Notes: generated from the sequence alone by a model not told the origin. 64,000 bases of DNA from Salinarimonas chemoclinalis (GCF_041514305.1 NZ_JBGMWH010000015.1:25486-89485); one strand, 5' to 3'; shown: positions 7,679-16,481, counted from the first letter of the stretch. Numbers and translations are program-made.

Positions 7679-9562
7679 ATGACGCAGCCCGCGTCCAGCG
7701 CCTCGACCGCCGACAGCGCGCCGCACGAGGCGGCGAGCACGTTCCTGGCGCGCCATCATCCCTTCGACCTCCTGCCCGAGGACGCGCTCGCCGCCTTCGC
7801 CGCGTCGGGCGAGGTCCGCACCCATGCCGACGGCGGGGTGCTCCTGCGCCACGGCATGCCGGCGGCGCGTGTCGAAATCCTGCTGTCGGGCGCGGTCGAC
7901 GCCTTCTCCGCGGAGGGCGAGCGCGTGACGCGCTACGCGCCGGGCGAGGCGGTCGGCGCCCGCGCGATCCTGCGCGAGAAGCCCTCCAGCGTCCGTGCGG
8001 TCGCCATTGCGCCGACCCGCACCCTCGCGGTGCCCGCGAGCGCCTTCCTGGCGCTGCTCGCCGCCCATCCCGCCGTCGACGCCTTCTACGACCGCCTGCG
8101 CACGTCGGCCGCCCGGCGCGCGCCGCCGCGCGAAGTGCCCGGCGAGAGCGGGCTCGCCGCCCCCCTCTCCGACGTGATGACCGCGGACCCGGTCTGCGTC
8201 TCCCCGTCCACCTCCGTGCGCGACGCGGCCGCGCTGATGGCCGAGCGCGCGATCTCCTGCGTGCTCGTGGCGGACGAGGCGGGGCGTCTCGTCGGGCTCC
8301 TGACCACGGGAGACCTGACGAGCCGGATCGTCGCGCGCGGCCGCTCGGCCGACACCGCCGTCGCCGAGGCGATGACGCCCGATCCGGTCACCCTGACGCC
8401 CGACGCGCTCGTCTACGACGCGATGGTGCTGATGTCCGAGCGCGGCTTCGGGCATCTGCCGATCGCGCGCGGGGGGCTGCCGGAGGGAATCCTCACCCGC
8501 ACCAACCTCGTGCGCCGCCAGACCATCTCCGCGATGTACCTGCTGGCGGACATCGCCAAGGCGGCGGACGGGTCGGCACTCGCGGGCGTCGTGGCGAAGC
8601 TGCCGGAGCTGCTCGTCCAGCTCGTCGGATCGGGCATGCCGCCACACCGCGTCGGCCACGCGATAACCGGCGTCGCCGACGCGGTGACCCGCCGGCTCCT
8701 GGCGCTCGCCGAGGTGCGACTCGGCCCCGCGCCGGTTCCCTGGCTCTGGCTCGCCTGCGGCAGCCAGGGGCGGCGCGAGCAGACCGGCGTGTCCGACCAG
8801 GACAATTGCCTGATCCTCGACGACGCCTATGACGAGGCCCGCGACGGTGCCTATTTCGCGGAGCTGGCGCGCGTCGTCTGCGACGGCCTCGACGCCTGCG
8901 GCTATTTCTATTGCCCCGGCGAAATGATGGCGACGACGCCCCGCTGGCGCCAGCCCCTCGCCGTCTGGCGCGGGTACTTCGCCGGCTGGATCGCGAGGCC
9001 CGACCCGATGGCGCAGATGCTCGCCTCGGTCATGTTCGACCTGCGCCCGATCGCGGGGGAGGCGGGCCTGTTCGCGGGGCTGCAGGGCGAGACGCTGGCG
9101 GCCGCGCGCCAGAACAGCATCTTCCGCGCCCACATGATCGCGAACTCGCTCAAGCACACGCCGCCGCTCGGGCTGTTCCGCGGCTTCGCGCTGATCCGCT
9201 CCGGCGAGCACAAGGACGCGGTGGACCTGAAGCACTCCGGCGTCGTGCCGATCGTCGATCTCGCCCGCGTCTACGCGCTCGACGGCGCCATCGCAGCGGT
9301 GAACACCCGCGAGCGGCTGCTGGCCGCACGCGAGGCGGGGACGCTCTCGGAGAGCGGGGCGGCGGATCTGATCGACGCCTACGATCTCGTGAGCGAGACG
9401 CGGCTCGCGCACCAGGCGACGCAGGTGCGCGCCGGCACCCGGCCGGACAACTTCCTCAAGCCGTCGAGCCTCTCGGCGCTCCAGCGCAACCATCTCAAGG
9501 ACGCCTTCGGCGTCGTGAAGGGCCTCCAGGCCGCGCTCGCCCACGGGCGATCGGCGGCCTGA
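7679..9562 (+). CDS. cNMP-binding/CBS/DUF294 nucleotidyltransferase-like signalling protein
   Basis: A 627-residue cytosolic protein. Domains in order: cyclic nucleotide-binding-like fold (about 25-145), two CBS repeats (about 165-290, DVMTADPVCVSP and EAMTPDPVTLTP), a DUF294 nucleotidyltransferase-like domain (about 310-455) with GSQGRREQTGVSDQDN near 360-376 that supplies the GS...DxD metal site, and a DUF294 C-terminal helical domain (about 480-620). Homologues are regularly encoded next to ActP-like symporters. By analogy with GlnD, it could modify a protein with nucleotides in response to adenylates. Start ATG 7679 has AGGAAG upstream. Function is inferred, not proven. Confidence 0.88.
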   Translation: MTQPASSASTADSAPHEAASTFLARHHPFDLLPEDALAAFAASGEVRTHADGGVLLRHGMPAARVEILLSGAVDAFSAEGERVTRYAPGEAVGARAILREKPSSVRAVAIAPTRTLAVPASAFLALLAAHPAVDAFYDRLRTSAARRAPPREVPGESGLAAPLSDVMTADPVCVSPSTSVRDAAALMAERAISCVLVADEAGRLVGLLTTGDLTSRIVARGRSADTAVAEAMTPDPVTLTPDALVYDAMVLMSERGFGHLPIARGGLPEGILTRTNLVRRQTISAMYLLADIAKAADGSALAGVVAKLPELLVQLVGSGMPPHRVGHAITGVADAVTRRLLALAEVRLGPAPVPWLWLACGSQGRREQTGVSDQDNCLILDDAYDEARDGAYFAELARVVCDGLDACGYFYCPGEMMATTPRWRQPLAVWRGYFAGWIARPDPMAQMLASVMFDLRPIAGEAGLFAGLQGETLAAARQNSIFRAHMIANSLKHTPPLGLFRGFALIRSGEHKDAVDLKHSGVVPIVDLARVYALDGAIAAVNTRERLLAAREAGTLSESGAADLIDAYDLVSETRLAHQATQVRAGTRPDNFLKPSSLSALQRNHLKDAFGVVKGLQAALAHGRSAA

Positions 9563-9586
9563 GGCACATACGGGAACAATCGGTCC

Positions 9587-10117
9587 ATGTGGTTCAACCT
9601 GATAGCGGTGGTGGTGCTGGGCGTCGCGGTGGCGGGCGTGGTGATGCTCGCCTTCAAGGCTGTGGGCAGGAAGCCGCCACGCTGGATCCTGCCCGTCATG
9701 GCGGGCGCGGCGATGATGACCTACACGCTCTACAACGACTATTCCTGGTTCTCCCGTACCGCCGGCGCCCTGCCGGGGACGGTGACGGTCGCGCGGACCT
9801 ACGAGCAGACGCACCCGCTCCAGCCCTGGACCTACCTCGTCGCGCCGGTGAACCGCTTCGTCGCCGTCGGCACCGTCGTGGCGGCGCCCGGCGATACCGG
9901 ATACCGGCTCGCCGAGGTCCACCTGCTCCAGCGCTACGTGCCCACCGCGACCGCCGCGATGGTGTTCGACTGCGCCGGTGGGCGGCGGGCGGATCTCGTC
10001 GATCTCGACGGTTTCGACGCGAGCGGGCAGCCGGTCGGGGGCGCGTGGCGCCCGCTCGCGCAGGACGACCCGCTGCGCGCGATCGTGTGCGAGCGGGGAG
10101 GGCCGCCGAGCGCGTGA
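9587..10117 (+). CDS. conserved hypothetical membrane-anchored protein
   Basis: A 176-residue protein with two N-terminal hydrophobic helices (about 3-25 and 33-48), followed by a soluble part containing YNDYSWFSRTAGALP and a beta-rich region that ends DPLRAIVCERG. I do not recognise a named domain. It lies 24 bases after the DUF294 gene and before the response regulator gene, so it probably belongs to the same transcription unit. Confidence 0.7.
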   Translation: MWFNLIAVVVLGVAVAGVVMLAFKAVGRKPPRWILPVMAGAAMMTYTLYNDYSWFSRTAGALPGTVTVARTYEQTHPLQPWTYLVAPVNRFVAVGTVVAAPGDTGYRLAEVHLLQRYVPTATAAMVFDCAGGRRADLVDLDGFDASGQPVGGAWRPLAQDDPLRAIVCERGGPPSA

Positions 10118-10201
10118 GGCGCGAGGCGGCACGGTCGGGGCGAGCGCGGAACCTACCGCGCCGCTCGAGAGGACGCCCGGGGAGGGCACGAGGAGGTGGC
10201 G

Positions 10202-10576
10202 ATGGTGGCGAGACGCGTTCTCGTCGCCGAGGACGAGGAGCCGATGCGCGTCGCGCTGGCGCGCCTCCTCGCCGCGGCGGGGCACGATGTGGAGACGGCG
10301 GGCGACGGCGAGGCGGCGCTCGCCGCCCTGCGCCGCGCACCGCCCGATTGCGCCGTGCTCGACGCGATGCTCGCGGGCCGCGACGGCTGGGACCTCTGCC
10401 GCGCCGTGCGCGCCGACCCGGCTCTGGGGGGCATCCGCATCGTGCTGACGAGCCCGCGCGGCCGGCCGGTGGACCGCGAGAAGGCCCGGGCGCTCGGCGC
10501 CGACGCCATGCTGACGAAGCCCTTCGGCTTCGCCGATCTGATGGCAGCGCTGGCCGGCACCGAGGCGGCGCCATGA
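10202..10576 (+). CDS. single-domain response regulator (receiver only)
   Basis: A 124-residue CheY-like receiver with no output domain. The acidic pocket is E10/D11/E12, the phospho-acceptor is Asp54 (VLDAML), the switch residue Thr83 (LTSP) and Lys106 (LTKPF). An in-frame GTG at 10196 is also possible, but ATG 10202 has AGGAGG five bases upstream. The stop codon overlaps the start of the sensor-exonuclease gene (ATGA), implying translational coupling, so that fused protein is its probable partner. Confidence 0.88.
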   Translation: MVARRVLVAEDEEPMRVALARLLAAAGHDVETAGDGEAALAALRRAPPDCAVLDAMLAGRDGWDLCRAVRADPALGGIRIVLTSPRGRPVDREKARALGADAMLTKPFGFADLMAALAGTEAAP

Positions 10577-12717
10577 ACCCCGACCGCTGGTCGCTGCGCG
10601 TGCGCATCTTCCTGTTCTTCGCGCTGATCGCGCTCGGGGCGGGGGCGGGGATCGTGGGGGCGCTCGTCTACGTGGGCCGCGCCCTCGAACCCGCGAGCGC
10701 GGCGCCGCTGGTGCTCGCCGGGCTCGTCGCGAGCGGGGTGACGATCGGGCTCACGGCGTGGGTCTGGCTCAAGTTCGACGAGCACGTGGCGCGGCCCCTC
10801 GTCGCCATCGCCGCCGACGTGCGCACCGCCGTCCACACCCGCGCCGCACGCCAACCGCCCTCGCTCCAGCGGGGCCGCTATCTCGGCGTGCTGGCGCCCG
10901 CGGTGGCCGAGTTCGGGCAGGCGCTCGACGAAGCCCGGCTCGAGGTCGATGCCGCGGTGGCGGCGGCGACCGCTCGGGCCGATCGGCAGACGCGCAACCT
11001 CGAGATCGTCCTGCGCGACCTCCGCCAGGGCGTCGTCCTCTGCACGCTGGCCCACAAGGTGACGCTCTACAACCGGCGCGCCCTGGAGATACTCGGCGCC
11101 TGCGGCGAGATCGGGCTCGACCGGCCGTTGACCGAGGTGCTCTCCGGCCGCGTGCTCGCCCACACGCTGGAGCGCCTGGAGGACCGCTTCCGCACCGGCC
11201 GTCACCAGATCCACCGCGACGGCCTGACCACGACCCTCGTCGGCGCGACCGCCAGGGAGAACGCTCGCATCGTCGGGCGCATGTCGCTGATGCTCGACCC
11301 GGACGGCGCGCGACCGACCGGCTACGTGCTCTCCTTCGAGGACGTGACGAACGCGCTCGCCGCCGGCGTGTGGCGCGACCGGCTGCTCCAGGACGGCATC
11401 CGCGACATGCGCGAGCGCGTCGCCGCCCTCGCCCTCGCGGGCGACCTGCTCGCTCGCCGGGAAACGCCCGACCGCGAGGACGTCGCCTTCGCCCGCGACC
11501 TGCTGCTGCGCGAGCCCGCCGAGCTCGGCGACCGGCTCGACAGGCTGGAGGAGGCGGCCTCCGACCTCGTCTCCGGCGCCTGGCCGATGGCGACCACCCA
11601 TTCGCCGACGCTGTTCCAGCTCGTGCGCGTGCGCCGCTCGGAGGGGCGCGACCTCGTCTTCGAGACGCACGGCGAGCCCTGCTGGCTGCGCTGCGATTCC
11701 GCCTCGATCACCGCGCTCGTGGAGCATCTCCTCAACCGCATCGCGGTCCATGCCGGCACCGAGGCGTTCCGGCTCCGCGCGGTGGCGGAGAACGGGCGCG
11801 TGCGCCTCCTCGCTTCCTGGGCGGGCGAGGCGCCCGCGCCTTCCATGGTGGAGACATGGCTCGCGGAACGCCTGGAGGACGGCGCGGGGGCGGTGACCGG
11901 GCACGACGTGCTCGCCCGCCACCGGACGGACCTGTGGTGCGTGCCGGACGCGGCCGCGCCCGGGCGCGCGCGACTCGAGCTGCCGCTCGCGGCCGCGCAG
12001 GAGGAGGACCTCCCCATCGCCAAGGCGCCGGTACCGGTGCCCGAGCGGGCGGAGTTCTACGATTTCGGGCTCCTGGGGAGCCTCGCGCCGACGCCCCTCG
12101 ACGACCGCCCGCTGCGCGCGCTCACCTTCGTCGTCCTCGACACCGAGACGACCGGGCTCGACCCGGCGCGGGACGCGCTGTGCTCGATCGCCGGTGTGCG
12201 CATCGTCAACAACCGGCTGATGACGGGGGAGCTCTTCGACGTCCTCGTCGATCCCGGCCGGCCGATTCCGCCGGCGTCGAGCCGGGTGCACGGCATCACC
12301 GACGCGATGGTGGCGGGTGCGGAGCCCGCGAGCGTGGTGCTCGCGCGCTTCCGCGCCTTCGTCGACGAGGCGGTGCTCGTCGCCCACAACGCCGCCTTCG
12401 ACCTCGCCTTCCTCGAGCGCGGGGAGAGGGCGGCGGGCGTGTCCTTCGCGGGACCGGTCCTCGACACGGTGCTGCTCGGCGCGCACCTCTTCGGCACCCA
12501 GGAGAGCCTGACCCTCGATGCGCTGGCCGCGCGTTTCGGTGTCGTCATCCCGCCGGAGGCGCGGCACACGGCGCTCGGCGACGCGCGGGCGACGGCGCGG
12601 GTGCTGCTGGGCCTCATCCCGCTGCTCGAGGCCGATGGCGTGCGCACGCTTCGTGACGCACTCGCCGTCTCCGACAAGCAGGCGCGGCTGCGGCGGCGGA
12701 TGGCGGCGCAGGGGTGA
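10573..12717 (+). CDS. membrane sensor (degenerate histidine-kinase-like) fused to DnaQ-type 3'-5' exonuclease
   Basis: A 714-residue protein. Two N-terminal membrane helices (about 10-65) precede a PAS-like domain (about 140-260), a region resembling a histidine kinase dimerisation/ATPase module (about 265-480) and a DEDDh exonuclease domain (about 518-690). Exonuclease motifs are complete: D523/E525 in VLDTETTGLDP, VAHNAAFDLAFL, and HTALGDARATAR. The kinase-like part has no H-box histidine, and only an N-box-like LVEHLLNRI is visible, so phosphotransfer is doubtful. It overlaps the receiver gene by 4 bases. Similar proteins occur near ActP-type symporters; their role is unknown. DNA and RNA (oligonucleotide) substrates are both possible. 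Confidence 0.85.
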   Translation: MNPDRWSLRVRIFLFFALIALGAGAGIVGALVYVGRALEPASAAPLVLAGLVASGVTIGLTAWVWLKFDEHVARPLVAIAADVRTAVHTRAARQPPSLQRGRYLGVLAPAVAEFGQALDEARLEVDAAVAAATARADRQTRNLEIVLRDLRQGVVLCTLAHKVTLYNRRALEILGACGEIGLDRPLTEVLSGRVLAHTLERLEDRFRTGRHQIHRDGLTTTLVGATARENARIVGRMSLMLDPDGARPTGYVLSFEDVTNALAAGVWRDRLLQDGIRDMRERVAALALAGDLLARRETPDREDVAFARDLLLREPAELGDRLDRLEEAASDLVSGAWPMATTHSPTLFQLVRVRRSEGRDLVFETHGEPCWLRCDSASITALVEHLLNRIAVHAGTEAFRLRAVAENGRVRLLASWAGEAPAPSMVETWLAERLEDGAGAVTGHDVLARHRTDLWCVPDAAAPGRARLELPLAAAQEEDLPIAKAPVPVPERAEFYDFGLLGSLAPTPLDDRPLRALTFVVLDTETTGLDPARDALCSIAGVRIVNNRLMTGELFDVLVDPGRPIPPASSRVHGITDAMVAGAEPASVVLARFRAFVDEAVLVAHNAAFDLAFLERGERAAGVSFAGPVLDTVLLGAHLFGTQESLTLDALAARFGVVIPPEARHTALGDARATARVLLGLIPLLEADGVRTLRDALAVSDKQARLRRRMAAQG

Positions 12718-12893
12718 CGCCGAAAACACTCATGAGAATGTGAAATACGATAATTCACACCTCGGCTATTGACGTCTTCTCGGATCGTTCGTTATACCGA
12801 ACGACATGGCCGCTCGGCTCCTTCCGCCGAGCCGGTTCGCGCCCAGCCCGACCAGGGGTTCCCGCCGACCCGATCTCATCCGAGGACCGCCCG
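12718..12893 (+). promoter_or_regulatory. promoter/operator region of the ABC transporter operon
   Basis: A sigma70 promoter TTGACG (12769-12774), 17 bases, TTATAC (12792-12797). The -10 is the exact centre of a palindrome with 7-bp arms, TCGTTCG (12785-12791) and CGAACGA (12798-12804), a classic repressor operator. A second inverted repeat, TGTGAA (12739-12744) and TTCACA (12754-12759), lies upstream and may bind an activator. The start of transcription would be near 12804, leaving a 90-base leader. Confidence 0.7.
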
Positions 12894-13874
12894 ATGACGC
12901 TCAATCGCCGCACCTTGCTCGCCGCCCTCGGCGCGGGCATCGCCGCCCCGTTCGTGCTGACGAACCGGTCCGTCGCGCAGGACGCGCCCGGCCGGATCAC
13001 GGTCGACTACGCCACCTACAACCCCGTGAGCCTGCTCCTGCGCGAGCGCGGCTGGCTGGAGGAGGCGCTCGCCGCCGACGGGATCGCCGTGCGCTGGGTG
13101 CAGACGCTGGGCTCCAACAAGGCGCTCGAGTTCCTCAACGCCGAGGCGATCGACTTCGGCTCGACGGCGGGCGCGGCGGCGCTGGTGGGGCGGCTCAACG
13201 GCAACCCGATCCGTACGATCTACCTCTACTCGCGCCCGGAATGGACCGCCCTCGTCACCCGGCCCGACACCGGCATCGAGACGGTGGCCGACCTCGCCGG
13301 GCGCCGCGTCGCCGTCACCCGCGGCACCGACCCGCACATCTTCCTGGTGCGCGCGCTCGCCGGTGCCGGCCTGACCGAACGCGACGTGCGCCTCGTCCTG
13401 CTCCAGCATCCCGACGGGCGGCTCGCGCTCGAGCGTGGCGACGTCGACGCCTGGGCCGGCCTCGACCCGATGATGGCGGCGGCCGAGCTCGAGAGCGGCG
13501 CGACGCTCTTCCACCGCGACCCCGGCGCCAACACCTTCGGCACCCTGAACGTGCGCGAGAGCTTCGCGCAGGCCCACCCGCGGATCGTCGAGACGGTGCT
13601 CGCCGCCTACGAGCGCGCCCGCGCGGAGGCGATCGCCGACCCGGCCGCGCTCGCGGCGGTTCTCGGCGACGTCACCCGGCTGCCGCCGGAGATCGTCGCG
13701 CGCCAGCTGGAGCGCACCGACATCACGAACCCGGTCCTCGGCGCCGACGAGCGCGAGACTATCCGCGCCGCGGGCGTCGCGCTCGTGGAAGCGGGCGTGC
13801 TGCCCGCGGGCTCGGACATCGACGCCACGCTCGACGCGCTCATCGACACCGGCTTCACGGTGGCCGCGCGATGA
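12894..13874 (+). CDS. ABC transporter substrate-binding protein (SsuA/NrtA/TauA type)
   Basis: A 326-residue periplasmic binding protein. Residues 1-29 form an export signal with twin arginines (NRRTLLAALG), so Tat export is possible. The mature part begins ITVDYATYNPVSLLLRERGWLEEAL, typical of the SsuA/THI5 fold, with ADLAGRRVAVTRGTDPHIFLVRAL near 140-165. Family members bind alkanesulfonates, taurine, nitrate or pyrimidine precursors. There is no sulfonate oxygenase next door, so the ligand is undetermined. Its stop overlaps the permease start by 4 bases. Confidence 0.88.
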   Translation: MTLNRRTLLAALGAGIAAPFVLTNRSVAQDAPGRITVDYATYNPVSLLLRERGWLEEALAADGIAVRWVQTLGSNKALEFLNAEAIDFGSTAGAAALVGRLNGNPIRTIYLYSRPEWTALVTRPDTGIETVADLAGRRVAVTRGTDPHIFLVRALAGAGLTERDVRLVLLQHPDGRLALERGDVDAWAGLDPMMAAAELESGATLFHRDPGANTFGTLNVRESFAQAHPRIVETVLAAYERARAEAIADPAALAAVLGDVTRLPPEIVARQLERTDITNPVLGADERETIRAAGVALVEAGVLPAGSDIDATLDALIDTGFTVAAR

Positions 13875-14731
13875 GCGCAGGGGAGGGGAGCCTCGCGGCG
13901 CGCCCGCCCGAGCGGTCGGCTCCGCGGATCGGCTGGCGGCTGCCGCGCCCGGGTGCCGGGGCCGGGCTCGGGCGCTCCCTCGCGCTCGGCCTCGCCCTGC
14001 CGCTCGCGGCGGCGCTCGGCTGGGAGGCCGTGGTCGCCGCGGGGCTGGCGCAGGGGCGGCTGCTGCCACCGCCGTCGCGGGTGATCGCCACCTTCGTGGA
14101 TCTCCAGGCGCGCGGCGAGCTGGTGCTCCACGTCGCGACGACGCTCTGGCGCGTGCTCGTCGGCTTCGGGCTCGGCGCCGGGGCGGGCCTCGTGCTCGGC
14201 GCGATGTGCGGCGCGAGCCGATTCGCCCGCGAGACCCTCGACCCGACGCTCCAGGCGCTGCGGGCCATCCCCTCCATCGCCTGGGTGCCGCTGTTCATCC
14301 TGTGGCTGGGCATCTTCGAGGCGTCGAAGGTGGCGCTGATCGCGGTGGGCGTGTTCTTCCCGGTCTATCTCGGGGTGTGCGACGCGATCCGCTCGATCGA
14401 CCGCAAGCTGCTCGAGGTCTCGCGCGTGTTCCGGCTCTCGCGGGTCGAGACCGCGCGGCGCATCCTCGTTCCCGCAGTGCTGCCGGAGACGATCACGGCC
14501 CTGCGCTCGGGGCTCGGTCTCGGCTTCATGTTCGTCGTCGCCGCCGAGTTCATGGGGGCGTCGGAGGGGCTCGGCTACCTGCTCGTCGACGGCCAGCAGA
14601 TGGGCAAGCCCGACCAGATCCTGGCGGCGATCGTCGCCTTCGCACTGCTCGGCAAGGCCTGCGACCTCGTGCTGGTCGCGGCGACGCGCCCCCTCGTCGC
14701 CTGGCAGGACGTGGCGCGCGAGCGCCTCTGA
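13871..14731 (+). CDS. ABC transporter permease (SsuC-like)
   Basis: A 286-residue inner-membrane permease with about six hydrophobic helices. The EAA loop is recognisable near residues 175-205 (DAIRSIDRKLLEVSRVFRLS), the site that contacts the ATPase. Family: aliphatic sulfonate/nitrate/taurine importers. It starts at an ATGA overlap with the binding-protein gene and lies 28 bases before the ATPase gene. The open frame extends upstream across the previous gene but is a shadow there. Confidence 0.9.
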   Translation: MSAGEGSLAARPPERSAPRIGWRLPRPGAGAGLGRSLALGLALPLAAALGWEAVVAAGLAQGRLLPPPSRVIATFVDLQARGELVLHVATTLWRVLVGFGLGAGAGLVLGAMCGASRFARETLDPTLQALRAIPSIAWVPLFILWLGIFEASKVALIAVGVFFPVYLGVCDAIRSIDRKLLEVSRVFRLSRVETARRILVPAVLPETITALRSGLGLGFMFVVAAEFMGASEGLGYLLVDGQQMGKPDQILAAIVAFALLGKACDLVLVAATRPLVAWQDVARERL

Positions 14732-14759
14732 ACACGAACCCCCGGAAGGGAGACCCGCC

Positions 14760-15536
14760 ATGCTCGCCATCGAGCGCCTCTCGAAGACCTATGCGGACGG
14801 CAAGCGCGCGCTCGCCGACGTCGACCTCGACGTGCGCCGCGGCGAGATCGTCGCGATCGTGGGCGGCTCGGGCTGCGGCAAGACCACCCTGATGCGCCTC
14901 CTCGCCGGGCTCGACCGGCCGAGCGCCGGCACGATCGCCATCGACGGCGAGGCGGTGCGCGACCCCCATCCGAAGATCGGCGTCGTCTTCCAGGAGCCGC
15001 GGCTCTTGCCCTGGCTCGACGTCGCGCGCAACGTCGGCTTCGGGCTCTCGAGCCTGCCCGCCGCCGCGCGTTCGGCGAAGGTCGCGGACGCGCTCGCGCG
15101 CGTCGGCCTCTCGGAGCACGCCGAGCGTCTGCCGCGGGATCTCTCGGGCGGCCAGCAGCAGCGCGTCGCCATCGCCCGCGCCTTCGCGGCGGGGCCCGAG
15201 GTGCTCCTCCTCGACGAGCCGTTCTCGGCGCTCGACGCCTTCACCCGCGCCGACCTGCACGCGCATCTGCTCGCGCTGTGGAAGGCGACGGGGCTCACCA
15301 TCGTGATCGTCACCCACGACGTCGCCGAGGCGGTGGTGCTGGCCGACCGGGTGATCGTCATGCGTCCCGATCCGGGGCGGATCCACGACGAGGTCGAGGT
15401 GCTGCTTGCGCGCCCCCGCGAGCGCGCGAGCCCGGGCGTCGAGGCGGTCTCGCGCACGCTCTACGCCGCGCTCGACGAGGCGCGGCGCCCCGCCGCCCGC
15501 GAGAGCGAGCAGGAGACGGCGGGGCTGTGGTGGTAG
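14760..15536 (+). CDS. ABC transporter ATP-binding protein (SsuB-like)
   Basis: A 258-residue ATPase energising the upstream permease. Walker A GGSGCGKTT (about 36-44), Q-loop VVFQEPRLLPW, signature LSGGQQQR (about 129-136), Walker B EVLLLDEP (about 148-155) and the H-loop VTHD are all intact. The ATG follows GGAAGGGAG. It is the last gene of the three-gene importer operon. Confidence 0.93.
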   Translation: MLAIERLSKTYADGKRALADVDLDVRRGEIVAIVGGSGCGKTTLMRLLAGLDRPSAGTIAIDGEAVRDPHPKIGVVFQEPRLLPWLDVARNVGFGLSSLPAAARSAKVADALARVGLSEHAERLPRDLSGGQQQRVAIARAFAAGPEVLLLDEPFSALDAFTRADLHAHLLALWKATGLTIVIVTHDVAEAVVLADRVIVMRPDPGRIHDEVEVLLARPRERASPGVEAVSRTLYAALDEARRPAARESEQETAGLWW

Positions 15537-15777
15537 CGCCGCGCGGGACGCGGAGACGGCTGCCGTCTTCCTGGCGATGACGCGCCTGCCGCGGGCCGCC
15601 CGACGGCTCTCCGCGCCCCACACCCCCGGCCCCTCTCGGTCGTGTCCCCGCTTGTGGTGTAGCTCGGCGAGCGTGCAGCGACACGCGCAACCTGCTCCCC
15701 TCTCCCTCGTGGAGAGGGGTGGGGGGTGTGGGGCGGGCAGGATGACGCGCTTTCCGTCGATGCGGGAGGCGTCCCCT
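15537..15777. repeat. intergenic region with long imperfect inverted repeat
   Basis: No gene. GCCCCACACCCCC-GGCCCCTCTC (15615-15637) is complementary, with one bulge, to 15712-15734. An inner hairpin CCCCTCTCC-N5-GGAGAGGGG occupies 15697-15719. A short hairpin at 15554-15568 (AGACGG-N3-CCGTCT) may end the ABC operon. The long repeat sits between two convergent genes and resembles dispersed intergenic palindromes of Hyphomicrobiales. Confidence 0.6.
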
Positions 15778-16398
15778 TCATCCCCCGGCGCGGGCAGCGA
15801 TCATCTCCGACGCCAGCGCGACCTGCCGCTCGAACATCTCCATGTCCGGCTCGCGGTCGATGCCCATGATCAGCCGCATGAAGGCGTAGCCCTGGACGAT
15901 CTGCAGGAAGCCGCCGGCGAGGAGGCGCACGTCCTGCGCGGGTAGCCCCGGCGCGTGGGCGGCGATAAGCTCCGCCGTGCGCACCAGGACGGGCGTCACC
16001 GCCCCCTCGAAGAACAGCTTGGAGACGTCCGGCGTGCGCTCCGCCTCCGAGAGCGCGACGCGGTAGGTGCCCAACCGCCGCGGGTGGGTGATCAACTCGA
16101 CGAAGGCCCGCCCGAGCGAGCGCAACTCTTCCCCGAGCGTCGCGCCAGGCGGCGCGGGGGCGTCGACGAGGGTGCCGCCGCAGATCTCGCGCAGCATGTC
16201 GCGGAACAGCGCGTCCTTGCTGCCGAAATGCCGGTAGACCGTCATCTTGCCCACGCCGGCGGCCCGGGCGACCTCGTCCATGCTGGCCGCGGAGAAGCCG
16301 TCGCGCAGGAAGACCTCCTGCGCGCCCTCCAGGATGGCACGGCGCTTCGTCGGGTCGAGGCCGCGGCCGACGGGATTGTTCGCGTTGGCGTGATCCAT
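15778..16398 (-). CDS. TetR/AcrR-family repressor of the adjacent RND pump
   Basis: A 206-residue regulator. The TetR helix-turn-helix lies at about 25-65 (FSAASMDEVARAAGVGKMTVYRHFGSKD region), with a C-terminal ligand domain of the AcrR/AefR-C type. The frame extends 45 codons upstream, but ATG 16398 gives the family N-terminus. It is divergent from the membrane fusion protein gene across 128 bases that hold two matching palindromes, so it very likely represses both itself and the pump. Confidence 0.9.
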   Translation of the reverse strand: MDHANANNPVGRGLDPTKRRAILEGAQEVFLRDGFSAASMDEVARAAGVGKMTVYRHFGSKDALFRDMLREICGGTLVDAPAPPGATLGEELRSLGRAFVELITHPRRLGTYRVALSEAERTPDVSKLFFEGAVTPVLVRTAELIAAHAPGLPAQDVRLLAGGFLQIVQGYAFMRLIMGIDREPDMEMFERQVALASEMIAARAGG

Positions 16399-16425
16399 GG
16401 CTCTCCCTAGCACGTAGGACGCCCG

Positions 16426-16481
16426 TTGACGAGACCGACCGGTATCGTCTAAGGCTATTCGAGACGATACGGTATCGTCTC
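16426..16481. promoter_or_regulatory. two TetR-type operators and pump promoter
   Basis: A near-perfect palindrome of two 10-base arms, GAGACGATAC (16461-16470) and GTATCGTCTC (16472-16481), around one central base. A weaker copy occupies 16431-16450 (GAGACCGACC then GGTATCGTCT), 30 bases away. A possible rightward promoter is TTGACG (16426-16431), 18 bases, TAAGGC (16450-16455), overlapping the weaker operator. Confidence 0.72.

Noticed and set aside
7439..10285. Very long open reading frame on the minus strand (948 codons)
   Set aside because: It is antisense to the DUF294 and neighbouring genes, is rich in Arg/His/Gly/Ala with no recognisable domain, and is a by-product of high G+C.
10573..12100. 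Simple annotation as a classical sensor histidine kinase
   Set aside because: No H-box histidine and no clear G boxes; only an N-box-like segment, followed by a complete exonuclease domain.
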